In this document: positions 1 through 9,250 of the stretch, piece by piece
Position numbering within the stretch: the stretch's first letter is position 1
Layout of the letters: the number at the start of each line of letters is the position of its first letter
Origin: Bradyrhizobium sp. AUGA SZCCT0176
GTDB taxonomy: Bacteria > Pseudomonadota > Alphaproteobacteria > Rhizobiales > Xanthobacteraceae
Direction of reading: 5' to 3'
DNA: 64,000 bases
Assembly: GCF_018130145.1 (NCBI RefSeq)
Contig: NZ_JAFCMB010000009.1
Coordinates: forward strand, 62,001-126,000
Notes under the pieces: model-generated
The model's input: only the letters and a program-made list of their open reading frames with translations
Told to the model about the DNA's origin: nothing
The model's database searches: none
Program-made: the position numbers and the translations under genes

Positions 1-111
1 CCAAAAAATCAGCTACCTCCACCCTTGATGAAAAAGATCGCAATCCACGCTTTCGTCGTCCAATTAATAATGGCACCCTCTTCATGCCAGAATGTTATGG
101 ATGGAGTGAAG

Positions 112-1023
112 ATGGCGCGGATCAATTCGCGGCAGGTCGAGGCCTTCCGCGCGATGATGCTGACAGGCAGCGTGACGGAAGCGGCAAAGCTGATGGCTGT
201 GACGCAGCCGGCCGTCAGCCGGTTGCTGCGCGACTTCCAGGCGCTGCTGAAAATGGAGCTGTTCGACAAGCGCGGCACCGGACTGGTGCCGAGGGCTGCC
301 GCGACGGCGCTCTACATGGAGGTCGAACGGTCCTTCGTCGGTCTGGAGCGGATCGCGGCGGCAGCCGAGGAAATCCGCAGCCGCCGGACCGGCACGCTGC
401 GGATCGCGGCCCTGCCGGCGCTGTCCAACGGCTATCTGCCGAGGCTGTCCGGGCGATTCCTGATGGAGCGGCCAAACCTCAATCTGTCGTTCTTCGGCGT
501 GATCTCACCGATCGTGGTCGACTGGGTGTTGAACAACCAGTGTGACATCGGCTTCGCCGAAGTGCCGATCGCCCATGCAGGCCTGTCGAGCGTGCGGTTG
601 CCGGCGCCGGCCCGCGTCGCGGTTCTGCCAGCCGGACACCGGCTCGCGGCCAAGGCGACGCTGCAGCCGCGCGATTTCGAAGGTGAGACCTTCGTGTCGC
701 TGACGGCGGGATCGACCGGCCGGCATCTGATCGACCAGGCCTTCAATCGCGACGATGTCCGCCGGGTTCTTCGGGTCGAGACCAGCCTGTCCGAGATCAT
801 GTGCGGGCTGGTGTCATCCGGGCTCGGGGTTGCGATCTGCGATCCCTTTACGGCGCAGGAGTTCGAGAGCCGCGGCGTCGTGGCGCGCCCTTTCCTGCCG
901 CGGATCGATTTCGAATTCGCTGCGGTGTTTCCGCCACAGCGCAGTCCCTCGCCAGTGGCTTTGGACCTGGTGGAAGCCATGCGGCAGTCGCTCAGCGAGA
1001 TGAGCAACCCGCCGCAAGCGTAG
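112..1023 (+). CDS. LysR-family transcriptional regulator
   Basis: Predicted DNA-binding regulator of about 303 residues, the usual LysR length. The N-terminal winged helix-turn-helix (about residues 5-60) contains the typical GSVTEAAKLMAVTQPAVSR pattern, followed by a linker helix and a two-lobed periplasmic-binding-like effector domain from about residue 90. An upstream in-frame TTG at 25 and ATGs at 28 and 97 would add residues unlike any LysR N-terminus. The ATG at 112 lies just after GGAG and starts directly before the HTH, so it was chosen. The gene converges on the porin at 1031. Its target is not evident because its own upstream region is cut by the window edge. The effector cannot be predicted. 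Confidence 0.9.
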   Translation: MARINSRQVEAFRAMMLTGSVTEAAKLMAVTQPAVSRLLRDFQALLKMELFDKRGTGLVPRAAATALYMEVERSFVGLERIAAAAEEIRSRRTGTLRIAALPALSNGYLPRLSGRFLMERPNLNLSFFGVISPIVVDWVLNNQCDIGFAEVPIAHAGLSSVRLPAPARVAVLPAGHRLAAKATLQPRDFEGETFVSLTAGSTGRHLIDQAFNRDDVRRVLRVETSLSEIMCGLVSSGLGVAICDPFTAQEFESRGVVARPFLPRIDFEFAAVFPPQRSPSPVALDLVEAMRQSLSEMSNPPQA

Positions 1024-1030
1024 GCCCGTC

Positions 1031-2563
1031 TTACCAGTTACGCTGGGCGCGGAAGGCGAGAGACAATGTGCCCTGATCCTTGAGTTCGTACAGGGCTGCC
1101 GGCTTGACACTGACGGCCGGCAAGGCGGCGACGCCGGAATATTGCTGATCCACCAGCGTGTACATCAGCTCACCGGTGAAAGTGAGGTTCTTCACCGGGG
1201 ACCAGCGCGTGTTGGCGCCGATCTGCGCGACGTTGAAGTTCGGGTTGCAGGTCGAGCCGGGCGTCAGGAAGGTGGCGACGGTGGCGCAGATATAACCTCT
1301 TGCCGTGGCATTGTAGCTGACCGACGTGTAGGAGCCGAAGAGCGCAGAATTCCACTGGTCGTTCCAGTTGTGCGTGTAGCCCGTACGAAAGCCCCACAGC
1401 TTGGTCGTCTCGATCCCATTGCCGGTCGTGAAAATGCCGTCAGAAACGCCCCCAATACTCAGCCCTTGGTAAACGCCAGCCAGGCCGCTGCTGCCATACA
1501 TGGCGACGGTGGGCGCGACCAGACTCTGCCAGACGTAACGGCTGGCACCGTCCGAATAGCCAAATGAAATATCGATGTCGTCGCCCGGGCCGGTCGGCAG
1601 GTTCTTGATCGTCATGGCCAGTTGACCAGCCCAGCCCCACTTGTCGCTGGGATGACCTGAAGTTTCTGTCCCGCCGTAATAGGCCGCGTGGATGTTGTGC
1701 GCGGCTACCGAGGCCTGGAACATGCCCCAAGCCTGGTCGACGCGAAGCATGCCGACGATGTCCGGAGACCGCGTGCCGCCGAAGGCATTGGCGCCATACA
1801 CGCCGCCCGCGAAGTTGGCCGCGGTGAGGGTGGACGCGTTCCACAAATTGGTCTGGTAGTAGGTGACTTGATCCTGCAACGAGATCGCACCGGTGATGCC
1901 CTGACCAAAATCCGCCGTATAGGAGAACTGGTTCACGCCTGTCGTGTCGGAGTGGCCGCCGAGCAGCGCGTCAGTGATGTTGGCGGGATAGCCGGCGAAT
2001 GGTGTGTCGAACTGGGATATTGCCCTGCCGATCGTGAAGCCGGCGAACTGGATGAACGCGAGGTTGAGGGCGAACGAACCACCGGATAGACCGCCGTCAG
2101 AGGGGTTACCAACACCACCAAAGCCACCAGCCTGGGCGGCCGCAGAGTAAACGGTGCCGCCAGCGCCGGTGGAGGCATAGGTACCCGAGGTCCAGGAGAA
2201 ATTCGCATCGAAGTATGTACGGAGCACACCATATTCGGTCGCGGTACGCGTATCGATGTTGAGGTTTTCGCGGGCGCGCGCGAAATAGTAGTTGCTCAGC
2301 CGGCTTTTTTGACCCGCGGCGCCACTCCAGGCCGGGGTGCCCTGAATGCCACCGCCGTTGAAGGTGACATCGGCGCGCAGGTATCCGCCGAGCTTGAAGC
2401 AGGTGTCGGTACCCGGGATGAAGTAGAAGCCATTTCCATAGAGGGAGCATATCCTGACATATTCGACCGCCTTGGCCTTGACTGGAAGATCCGCGGCCTG
2501 GGCTCCGCCCGTGGCGACGAGACATGCTACCGAGGCAAGCACTGCGCTGTTGATTGACTTCAT
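1031..2563 (-). CDS. Outer-membrane porin, rhizobial porin family
   Basis: A 510-residue porin with a Sec signal peptide ending near residue 23 (AQA before ADLPVKAK). The mature N-terminus has the motif ICSLYGNGFYFIPGTDTCFK followed by LGGYLRADV, characteristic of Bradyrhizobium and Rhodopseudomonas porins (porin_2 family). The rest is rich in Gly, Ser, Thr, Asn and aromatic residues, as expected for beta strands, and the chain ends in FRAQRNW with a terminal aromatic residue. It forms passive diffusion channels in the outer membrane. The gene is monocistronic and converges with the LysR gene, with only seven bases between the stops. Confidence 0.93.
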   Translation of the reverse strand: MKSINSAVLASVACLVATGGAQAADLPVKAKAVEYVRICSLYGNGFYFIPGTDTCFKLGGYLRADVTFNGGGIQGTPAWSGAAGQKSRLSNYYFARARENLNIDTRTATEYGVLRTYFDANFSWTSGTYASTGAGGTVYSAAAQAGGFGGVGNPSDGGLSGGSFALNLAFIQFAGFTIGRAISQFDTPFAGYPANITDALLGGHSDTTGVNQFSYTADFGQGITGAISLQDQVTYYQTNLWNASTLTAANFAGGVYGANAFGGTRSPDIVGMLRVDQAWGMFQASVAAHNIHAAYYGGTETSGHPSDKWGWAGQLAMTIKNLPTGPGDDIDISFGYSDGASRYVWQSLVAPTVAMYGSSGLAGVYQGLSIGGVSDGIFTTGNGIETTKLWGFRTGYTHNWNDQWNSALFGSYTSVSYNATARGYICATVATFLTPGSTCNPNFNVAQIGANTRWSPVKNLTFTGELMYTLVDQQYSGVAALPAVSVKPAALYELKDQGTLSLAFRAQRNW

Positions 2564-3200
2564 GGTCCGCTTCCCTGCTGTTTCGGAGGGACCTCGTTCA
2601 GGCCTCGCTCCGAAACGATTCGATTATCTTAGGTCACAGATTTAGGTAACGATCCAAGCACCGGACAGTCAGCACATGTGTCTTCAGACTTCTTTCCTGG
2701 AGAGTGTTACGCGAAAGGCACAGGGACCGGCTTCCCTCATAAAATGGAAGCACTGCTCTGCGTCGTTTGGAGTGCTGCGCGCCTTGCGCTGGCGATGATC
2801 GCGGAAACCGAGCGGGCGCTGCTGGAGGCACAGATTGCAACGATGCCGGCCTCCGCTGAGACGGCCATCGAAAAAGATCAGGCCGTCGACACTACCGCTC
2901 ATCGCGATGAGTGGTTGTCGTCACCGGGACTTCAGCAACCGGGATCGTTTTGGCACCTCAGGCTCTGGAAACGCTCAGGGCGGCACCACTGTTCGTAGAA
3001 GGAAAAAGCCCCAGCTCGGAGGCTTGCGAGCTGAGGCCAAGGCTTGCTGGACCAGATGCGCTGAAAGCCCAGCGGCGTGAGCATAGGCTCCGATCGCGCC
3101 CTGATCTATCATCCGTTTGATTTACCTCGGATTTTCCAAACACAGAGGATTGGAACAGAGTAAGGTTCCATACGCCGTTCTCACGCGGGAGTTATTCCGT
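2564..3200. other. Intergenic region upstream of the porin
   Basis: About 640 bases hold the porin 5' leader and promoter (not resolved by eye) and a minus-strand terminator-like hairpin near 3003-3037. Several overlapping short frames exist on both strands. None has a recognisable domain or a convincing ribosome-binding site, so none is called as a gene. Confidence 0.5.
3003..3037 (-). terminator. Rho-independent terminator-like hairpin
   Basis: Read on the minus strand, an 11-base stem with one mismatch (arms 3027-3037 and 3008-3018, core CAGCTCG/CGAGCTG) is followed directly by five T residues (complement of 3003-3007). No certain minus-strand gene lies just upstream. It may end read-through from the TRAP operon or be left from a lost gene. 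Confidence 0.5.
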
Positions 3201-3512
3201 ATGCCTCGCTCCCCGTCCATCGTGCCGCATCGCGGCGATCACGACATCTATCTGGTGCTAAACGATTTTGGCAGGCTCGGACGCGCCTGGTGCGAGGCAG
3301 ACGAGGAAGGCACCGACCGCGAGGCGCTGATCCGCCGTCTCCTGGAAGACCAGTTTAGCCATCCGGTGCGGATCGTCGCCTTCAATACTGCCGAGGGCTG
3401 GTCGCGCGACGTCACGGTCGATATTGCCGACGAGTTGCGTCGGCGCTTTCCTGAATTCGATGAGGTGCCGCTCTCGGTGCAGGAGTTCCTGGAAACCGCT
3501 GTCCGACGCTGA
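3201..3512 (+). CDS. Conserved hypothetical protein
   Basis: A 103-residue protein starting MPRSPSIVPHRGDHDIYLVL. It is acidic, soluble and has no signal peptide, membrane segment or catalytic motif that I recognise. From memory it resembles a short protein found widely in Bradyrhizobium and relatives, with a conserved centre around RIVAFNTAEGWSRDVT and a C-terminal ELRRRFPEFDEVPLSVQEFLE segment. The open frame extends upstream to 3117, but those residues are unlike the rest, and the ATG at 3201 begins the compact conserved part. It stands alone between the porin and the TRAP operon. Function unknown. Confidence 0.65.
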   Translation: MPRSPSIVPHRGDHDIYLVLNDFGRLGRAWCEADEEGTDREALIRRLLEDQFSHPVRIVAFNTAEGWSRDVTVDIADELRRRFPEFDEVPLSVQEFLETAVRR

Positions 3513-3678
3513 GCTGTAGCGGGACCATTGTCGTCCTCAACACTCACACCGCCGAGATCGAGGGAGCTCAGTAATCCTTCCTGAGTACCCAATCGGTCAT
3601 GTCGCGTTTCGCTTAAACCGGGAGCCTGGCTATGCGACCAAAACGATCCCTTGCCGGCATCGTGCCAGGTCTCATGCG

Positions 3679-4992
3679 CTACAACGCCTTCGTCATCCAG
3701 GTCGCCACTCCAGGCACGAGATAGACCAGCGCGAGAACTGCTATGCTGATGACGAGGTATGGCACGACCGCCTGGAAGATATGCCCCATCGATACTTGAG
3801 GCGGCGTCACCCCCTTCATCGTCATCAGCAACAGGCCGTGGGGCGGCAGCAGCATTCCCAGTTGCATGCAGATCAGGAACAGCACCCCAAACCACACCGG
3901 GTCGATCGCAAGTGAGTTCACCAGAGGCATGAAGATGGGAAGCGTGATCAGCATCATGCTGACCTGATCGATGAAGACGCCGAGCGCGATCAGGATCAAC
4001 AACATGACGATGACCAGGGCGTTGGCCGAAAGCCCGCTTTGCGTGATGATGTTGACGATTCCATTCGTGGCGCCGGAAAACGACAATATTTGAGAAAAGG
4101 TCGTTGCTCCGATGATGATGAAGAGAATCATCCCGGAAATAAGCACCGTGCCATGCAGGGATTGCCACAGAACTTTCGGCGTCAACGCTCGGTAGACGCC
4201 TGCGAGGACGATCGTCGCGAAAGCGCCGATCGCAGCAGACTCCGTCGGCGTTGCCCAGCCGGCCACCATCGCACCGACGACGAGCCCGAAGATCGAAACC
4301 AGCGGCACCACGTAAAGTACGAGGGGACTGAACCTCGCCCATCCGCTGTATTCCCTGAAATCGCTATCGGGCGCCAATTCCGGCTTGGACAATGTGCGCA
4401 GGATAATCCACCCGACGAAGAGAACCGAAAGAATGATGCCCGGCATAACTCCCCCGATGAGGAGTTTGGAGATCGAAATGCCGGAGAGACTCCCCAACAG
4501 AACGGCAAGGGCGCTCGGCGGAATCAGCATATCAACCGCGCCGATGGCCATGATGGGCCCCGTTGCCATCGTGGGATGATAGCCCCTCGACAGCATGATC
4601 GGCACCATCAGGCTGCCGAGCATCGCCGTCGTTGCGATTGTCGATCCCGAAATCGCGCTGAACACGGTTCCCGCCACCACCGCGACCACCGCAAGTCTGC
4701 CCGGGACATGCTTGATAACCCTCTCGATGCCGTCGATGACCTTGACCGCCAAACCGGTGTGAAAAAGCACTTCGCCCATCAGAACAAAGAGCGGAATCGG
4801 CGTCAGGGAGAACGTGGTGATCGAGGAGACCGAGCTGCGCACGAGCTGGGACAGGCCGGCTTCACCGGCCATAAAAAGGTAAGCTCCGATCAGATTGATG
4901 AGGAGAAACGCAAAACCGACCGGCAATCCGGCGAACATCAGGACGGTTGATCCACCAAGCAGCAACCAGGCGGCAGCTTCCCAACTCATCAT
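3679..4992 (-). CDS. dctM: TRAP transporter large permease (DctM)
   Basis: A 437-residue polytopic membrane protein of the TRAP DctM family, the large subunit that carries substrate through the inner membrane using a sodium gradient. About twelve hydrophobic segments are visible, with family motifs such as GLPVGFAFLLINLIGAYLF near the N-terminus and the SAISGSTIATTAMLGSLMVP region. The start is the ATG at 4992, whose ATGA overlaps the stop of the small permease gene. The open frame running on to 5205 is out-of-frame dctQ sequence. It is the last gene of the three-gene TRAP set and is followed by a tail with no clear terminator. Confidence 0.93.
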   Translation of the reverse strand: MMSWEAAAWLLLGGSTVLMFAGLPVGFAFLLINLIGAYLFMAGEAGLSQLVRSSVSSITTFSLTPIPLFVLMGEVLFHTGLAVKVIDGIERVIKHVPGRLAVVAVVAGTVFSAISGSTIATTAMLGSLMVPIMLSRGYHPTMATGPIMAIGAVDMLIPPSALAVLLGSLSGISISKLLIGGVMPGIILSVLFVGWIILRTLSKPELAPDSDFREYSGWARFSPLVLYVVPLVSIFGLVVGAMVAGWATPTESAAIGAFATIVLAGVYRALTPKVLWQSLHGTVLISGMILFIIIGATTFSQILSFSGATNGIVNIITQSGLSANALVIVMLLILIALGVFIDQVSMMLITLPIFMPLVNSLAIDPVWFGVLFLICMQLGMLLPPHGLLLMTMKGVTPPQVSMGHIFQAVVPYLVISIAVLALVYLVPGVATWMTKAL

Positions 4993-5516
4993 GACACCGA
5001 CACCTGCTCGCTGCGCGGCTGCCGAGGTCCGCCAAGGAGGCTTCGCAGCCGGAAGATTGCCTCGAGCGACAACAGCACAAACACAAACGGCAGTGGCGCC
5101 AGGCTCCACCACTCCGGATAAACCACCGTTTTGATGAGCATTGCGCTGCTGCCCGCACTTCGCCCGGTAACAACGAGGCCGTACCAGACCATCGCCACGC
5201 AACAAGCCAGCATCGCGCTGGCTGCAACCAACTCCATCAGCCAGCCGATCCGGGCCGGCACCATGTGGAGCAGGAGATCAATCCGGATATGGCGACCGCT
5301 TCGCAGCAGATACGGCGCCGACAGCAAGGTCATCAGGTAGATCGCAGACTCGGACAAGTCGCTGGCCAAAGCGAAGCCGCGCGGCATCCCTGGCACGGCC
5401 ACATTGCGCAAGAACACGTCAACGCAAATGACCGACATCATCCCGAACAGTAACGCACATGCCAGGGATACCAACGCGAGGCAAAGCTTGCCAATCGACC
5501 GATCCAGCACATCCAT
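4989..5516 (-). CDS. dctQ: TRAP transporter small permease (DctQ)
   Basis: A 175-residue membrane protein with four hydrophobic segments, matching the TRAP DctQ small subunit that pairs with DctM. The motif SGRHIRIDLLL between the second and third membrane segments is typical of the family (RxGxHIRVD). The ATG at 5516 (MDVLDRSIGK) is preferred over a TTG at 5549 that adds eleven non-conserved residues. The 3' end overlaps dctM by four bases and the 5' end lies about 36 bases after the receptor gene, so the three are one operon. Confidence 0.9.
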   Translation of the reverse strand: MDVLDRSIGKLCLALVSLACALLFGMMSVICVDVFLRNVAVPGMPRGFALASDLSESAIYLMTLLSAPYLLRSGRHIRIDLLLHMVPARIGWLMELVAASAMLACCVAMVWYGLVVTGRSAGSSAMLIKTVVYPEWWSLAPLPFVFVLLSLEAIFRLRSLLGGPRQPRSEQVSVS

Positions 5517-5552
5517 TGACCACACTCTCGACACTGGCGGACGTCGCAAATA

Positions 5553-6518
5553 TCAGCGATTCCCGAACAACGCTTTCAGCTTTTCAGCATGCACCGGGCT
5601 CGCCTTGCTCGCAGCCGCCCAGGCGACGCTATAGGCGGTATCGACGAAGACCTTCGCTTTGTCGCCATCCAGCTTGATCGTCTGGATGCCGGCATCCGCC
5701 TGCCGCTTTTCCTCATCGACGGCGTACTGCTTCCAGAAGCCGTTGCCGGCCTCCAGCTCCAACGCCATGCCGTTCAGGAAGTCACGCTGCTTCTCGGTAA
5801 GGCCCTTCCATTTGTCCAGATTGACGATGATGGAAACCTCCGCATCGTAAAAGCCCGGATCGACGCGAAATTTGGTGTGCTGCTGCCAGTTCAGGTCGAA
5901 CAACCCGCCGATCGGCCAGCCATAGCCATCAACAACCCCTCGCTCCAGCGCCGTATAGACTTCACCTGGAGCCGTCGTGACGACATTCGCGTTAAGCGCC
6001 TGAAAGAACTCGCGATAAACTGGTGTGATCCGGATCTTGAGGCCGGTAAGGTCCGCCTTGTCGATCTTCTTGTTGAGATAGAGATGGAACGGCTGGTTCT
6101 CGACCATCCGTGCCAGGTACTGCATGTTGGCTTTCTCGTTCCACACCTTGTTGATGTAGTCGAAGGCTCCGTTCTTTCGTTGCTCAGCGACCGGCCTTTC
6201 AGCGAGCTTCAACATGTCGGCTTCGGGCATGACATTGGTGTAAAAAGCCCCCGTCGACAGGGCTATGTCGACGACACCCGTCTTCACCGCGTTGCCGACT
6301 TCAAATGTGGGAATGGCGCGCGGGCCGCCAATGAAGTTTATCTGCAGGACCCCTTTGCCGCGCTCGTTTACCGATTTCACCCACTTCAAAAGATGAGAAA
6401 CGTAAAAACTGTTTTCCGGAAAGGCCGTAACGAGACGCAGCGACACTTCCTGCGCCATTGCAGAGGCCTGAAACAGGATCAGGCACGCCACCGCACCCAA
6501 CAGACGTACGAGCTTCAT
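5553..6518 (-). CDS. dctP: TRAP transporter substrate-binding protein (DctP)
   Basis: A 321-residue periplasmic receptor of the DctP/TAXI-like TRAP class. A Sec signal peptide ends near residue 22 (ASAMA before QEVSLRL). Typical DctP features include the LTGLKIRI segment, the arginine expected to bind a substrate carboxylate, and the later GEVYTALERGVVDGYGWP segment. It delivers a carboxylate-containing solute to DctQM. The gene lies between an L-idonate dehydrogenase gene (34 bases away, same strand) and dctQ, so a sugar acid such as idonate, keto-gluconate or gluconate is a reasonable substrate guess. The sequence alone does not prove it. Confidence 0.9.
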   Translation of the reverse strand: MKLVRLLGAVACLILFQASAMAQEVSLRLVTAFPENSFYVSHLLKWVKSVNERGKGVLQINFIGGPRAIPTFEVGNAVKTGVVDIALSTGAFYTNVMPEADMLKLAERPVAEQRKNGAFDYINKVWNEKANMQYLARMVENQPFHLYLNKKIDKADLTGLKIRITPVYREFFQALNANVVTTAPGEVYTALERGVVDGYGWPIGGLFDLNWQQHTKFRVDPGFYDAEVSIIVNLDKWKGLTEKQRDFLNGMALELEAGNGFWKQYAVDEEKRQADAGIQTIKLDGDKAKVFVDTAYSVAWAAASKASPVHAEKLKALFGNR

Positions 6519-6552
6519 TTTGTACTCCCCCTATTATCTTTGTCCGGTATCT

Positions 6553-7584
6553 TCAGAAGCTTAGCTGAACCTTCATGGATCGGCTGCGATCTCCCGCAAC
6601 CTCGAAGGCGTGTATCGCCTCTTCCAGTCCAAAAACGCCGGTCAGCAGCGGCGCCAGATCCACCCGTTTCTGGTTGATGAGGTCGACGGCGAGACCGAAT
6701 TCTTCATGGAAGCGGAAGGTGCCGCGCATCTCGATCTCCTTGGCCACCACCATGTTTTGCGGGATCGAAACGTCGCCGCCGAGGCCGAGCTGAACCAGGA
6801 TGCCGCGCGGCTTGAGCACCTCCAGCCCCGAGCGGACCGCCCGTTCGTTGCCGGACGCCTCGAACTGGACATCGAAATAGCCCTTGTTGGCCGAATAGGC
6901 GCCGAGCTGATCGGGCGCGTCAGCGACATTGATCACCCGGTCCGCACCGAGCCCCAGCGCTTTCTGGAGCACCGCGGCCATGACGTCGGTCGCAACGATC
7001 TCCCGCGCACCGTGCAGACGCGCCGCCACGATCGCCAGGGCGCCGATCGGGCCGCATCCCGTCACCAGCACCCGCTTGCCGAGCAGCGATCCGGCACGGT
7101 TGACCGCATGCAGGACGACAGCAAACGGCTCCGCAAAAGCCGCCTCGTTGATCGAGATGCCGTCGGCGACCTTGTGGCATTGCCAGGCTTCCGCGACGAG
7201 GCGCTGGCGAAACGCACCCTGGATATGCGGCATCGGCATCGCGCTGCCGTAGAAGCGCATGTTGAGGCAATGGTTCTGCTGGCCCTTCAGGCAATAGTCG
7301 CAGGCATTGCAGGGCCGGCTCGGCGAGACCGCGACGCGGTCGCCGATCGCAAGCCCGGATACCGACGCCCCCAGCGCCTTGATGGTCCCGGCCACTTCGT
7401 GACCGAGGATCATCGGCTCGCGCACCCGCACGGTGCCGAAGCCGCCATGGTTGAAATAATGCAGATCCGATCCGCAGATGCCGCCGGCCTCGACGGCGAT
7501 CTCGACCTGTCCCGCGCCGGCGGCCTCAGGTTCGCGTTCCTCGACCCGCAGATCGCGGGCGGCATGGATGACGACGGCTTTCAT
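6553..7584 (-). CDS. idnD: L-idonate 5-dehydrogenase, zinc-dependent MDR family
   Basis: A 343-residue medium-chain dehydrogenase expected to oxidise L-idonate to 5-keto-D-gluconate with NAD(P). Catalytic-zinc ligands are visible as GGICGSDLH (Cys37) and the GHE motif (His62, Glu63). The four structural-zinc cysteines lie in RPCNACDYCLKGQQNHC around residues 92-106. The Rossmann motif GCGPIGALA is near residue 170. Length and motifs match IdnD of the L-idonate pathway. It sits between the second pathway enzyme (idnO, 24 bases upstream) and a TRAP transporter downstream, forming one transcription unit for sugar-acid use. Sorbitol- or galactitol-type dehydrogenases of the same fold are the main alternatives. 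Confidence 0.88.
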   Translation of the reverse strand: MKAVVIHAARDLRVEEREPEAAGAGQVEIAVEAGGICGSDLHYFNHGGFGTVRVREPMILGHEVAGTIKALGASVSGLAIGDRVAVSPSRPCNACDYCLKGQQNHCLNMRFYGSAMPMPHIQGAFRQRLVAEAWQCHKVADGISINEAAFAEPFAVVLHAVNRAGSLLGKRVLVTGCGPIGALAIVAARLHGAREIVATDVMAAVLQKALGLGADRVINVADAPDQLGAYSANKGYFDVQFEASGNERAVRSGLEVLKPRGILVQLGLGGDVSIPQNMVVAKEIEMRGTFRFHEEFGLAVDLINQKRVDLAPLLTGVFGLEEAIHAFEVAGDRSRSMKVQLSF

Positions 7585-7608
7585 GGTGGAACTCCCGCAG
7601 CACGAACC

Positions 7609-8376
7609 TTACAGACTGGTGGTGATCCCGCCATCGACATAGAGCGTGTGCCCGTTGACAAAGGACGACGCCTTGCCGGACAGGAACACGGCGGCGCCGA
7701 CCAACTCCTCGACATTGCCCCAGCGTCCGGCGGGGGTTCGCTTTTCGAGCCAGCCCGAGAATTCCGGATTGTCCACCAGCGCCTGGTTGAGCGGGGTCTT
7801 GAAGTAACCCGGCGCGAGCGCGTTGATCTGCAGGCCGTATTTGGCCCAGTCGGTGCACATGCCGCGGGTCAGGTTCTTGATCGCCCCCTTGGTTGCGGTG
7901 TAGGGCGCAATGCCCGGGCGCGCGAGCTCGCTCTGCACCGAGGCGATGTTGATGATCTTGCCCCGGCCGCGTGGGATCATGTGACGGGCGACGGCCTGGC
8001 CGACATAGAACGCGCTCGAAATGTTGGTGGCGAGCAATTGATCCCATCTCTCGACGGGAAAGTCTTCCAGCGGCGAGCGGAACTGCATGCCGGCGTTGTT
8101 GATCAGGATATCGATCGGCCCGGTATTCTGCTCGATCGCCCCGACGCCGTCCTTGGCGGCCTGCGCGTTCGTGACGTCGAATCCGGCGACCGATACCTTG
8201 TGTCCGGCGGACTTGAGTTTCGCCGCGGCCGCCTCCAGCTTGCCTGCGTCCCGACCGTTGAGGACGATCTCGGCGCCGTGTTCGGCAAGGCCCTGCGCCA
8301 GCGCAAAGCCGATGCCCTGCGACGAGCCGGTAATGAGCGCCCTTTGGCCGGTCAGTTGGAAAAGTTCAAATGCCAT
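7609..8376 (-). CDS. idnO: Gluconate 5-dehydrogenase, SDR family
   Basis: A 255-residue classical short-chain dehydrogenase. The cofactor motif TGSSQGIG starts near residue 15, NNAG is near residue 92, and the catalytic Ser-Tyr-Lys set appears in SVQSELARPGIAPYTATKG. The sequence closely resembles IdnO/gluconate 5-dehydrogenase, which interconverts 5-keto-D-gluconate and D-gluconate. Together with idnD downstream it would turn L-idonate into D-gluconate for the Entner-Doudoroff route. A fossil of an unrelated aldolase gene lies just upstream at 8410-8469, so the operon border has been rearranged in the past. Confidence 0.88.
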   Translation of the reverse strand: MAFELFQLTGQRALITGSSQGIGFALAQGLAEHGAEIVLNGRDAGKLEAAAAKLKSAGHKVSVAGFDVTNAQAAKDGVGAIEQNTGPIDILINNAGMQFRSPLEDFPVERWDQLLATNISSAFYVGQAVARHMIPRGRGKIINIASVQSELARPGIAPYTATKGAIKNLTRGMCTDWAKYGLQINALAPGYFKTPLNQALVDNPEFSGWLEKRTPAGRWGNVEELVGAAVFLSGKASSFVNGHTLYVDGGITTSL

Positions 8377-8409
8377 GTAACGACCCCTGCTGGCGTCGGG
8401 GGCAACAGC

Positions 8410-8469
8410 TTACCGCCCGAGCGACTCCTTGATACCGCTCAATCCAGGCCGCAGGAAGGGGGCGGAATG
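8410..8469 (-). pseudogene. Fossil 3' end of an HpcH/HpaI-type aldolase gene
   Basis: On the minus strand these bases read HSAPFLRPGLSGIKESLGR and a stop. The end of the intact aldolase domain at 17908 reads HSDPFLRLGLNGIKKSLGR and a stop. By hand count 49 of 56 aligned bases agree. The similarity stops abruptly upstream, so only the last 19 codons and the stop survive. It lies 33 bases upstream of idnO. Confidence 0.75.
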
Positions 8470-8581
8470 GTGTTGCGGGCTGGCTCGAACGCGACGAGTT
8501 CGGCTTTGTCGACGACCAAAAGCGCCTGGACCGTATCGCGGCTCATGATGCGCGTTGGCGCCTGGGGTGAACGCCGCTCGG

Positions 8582-9250
8582 CTATCTCACGGCTGCATCG
8601 AGCCACCCCGGCACCGGTCGCCCCTGACTCGACAGGTAACGCGCCAGCGCGGTGACAACCGGCATCACGGCGGGCCGCAAGGTCATGCGGTCGCGCCATG
8701 CAAGCAGCCTCGGTGTCTCCTGCCCCAGCACCGCTCCCATGCGTTCGCCGAACAGGGCAGCCATGTAGAACGCAATATCGGCGAAGGTGTAGTCGCCGGC
8801 GAGCCATTCGCGATCAGCCAGCAGCGCATCCATCTCCAGGTAATAGCGTGACGCATTGTCACGTGCTGCGATCGCGGCCGGGTCGTCGGGCCTGTCCTGC
8901 AATCCCATCAACCTAACGACGTGCGGGAAGTAGATTTCATCAGACCTCATCTCGAGCAGGCGTGCGGCGGCCCGCGCTGCCGGCTTGCGGGGCCACAGCG
9001 GCGGCGCCGGTTGCACGTCCTCCAGGTACTCGAAGATCTGTGTCGAGTCGAAAATCTCCACGTCACCGTCGATCAGCACCGGCACCTGCCGCTTCGGATT
9101 GACCCGCAGCACCTCGGGATGTTTCGGCTCGTAGCCGCGGTCGCGATCGTACGGCACCATGACCAGCTGGAAATCGATTGCCTTCTCGATCAGGGCAATC
9201 TGGACCTTGGCACCAAACATGCTAAGCGCTGCGGAATAGAGGATCATCAT
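8582..9250 (-). CDS. Glutathione S-transferase family protein
   Basis: A 222-residue protein with an N-terminal thioredoxin-like domain (MMILYSAALSMFGAKVQIAL, then VNPKRQVPVLIDGD with the cis-proline and DSTQIFEYLED for the glutathione gamma-glutamyl contact). An all-helical C-terminal domain follows, with the GDYTFADIAFY signature. Such enzymes conjugate glutathione or act in dehalogenation or isomerisation; no specific substrate can be given. The ATG at 9250 follows a GGA sequence and starts at the first beta strand. The open frame upstream to 9469 has no matching sequence and is left out. The gene appears to be transcribed alone. Confidence 0.85.
   Translation of the reverse strand: MMILYSAALSMFGAKVQIALIEKAIDFQLVMVPYDRDRGYEPKHPEVLRVNPKRQVPVLIDGDVEIFDSTQIFEYLEDVQPAPPLWPRKPAARAAARLLEMRSDEIYFPHVVRLMGLQDRPDDPAAIAARDNASRYYLEMDALLADREWLAGDYTFADIAFYMAALFGERMGAVLGQETPRLLAWRDRMTLRPAVMPVVTALARYLSSQGRPVPGWLDAAVR

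Noticed and set aside
2678..2998. A 106-codon plus-strand frame in the porin upstream region.
   Set aside because: No domain, no clear ribosome site, overlaps other equally open short frames.
6610..8655. A 681-codon open frame on the plus strand opposite idnD and idnO.
   Set aside because: It is the antisense shadow of two well-supported dehydrogenase genes; its translation is Arg/Asp/Ala-rich with no domain.
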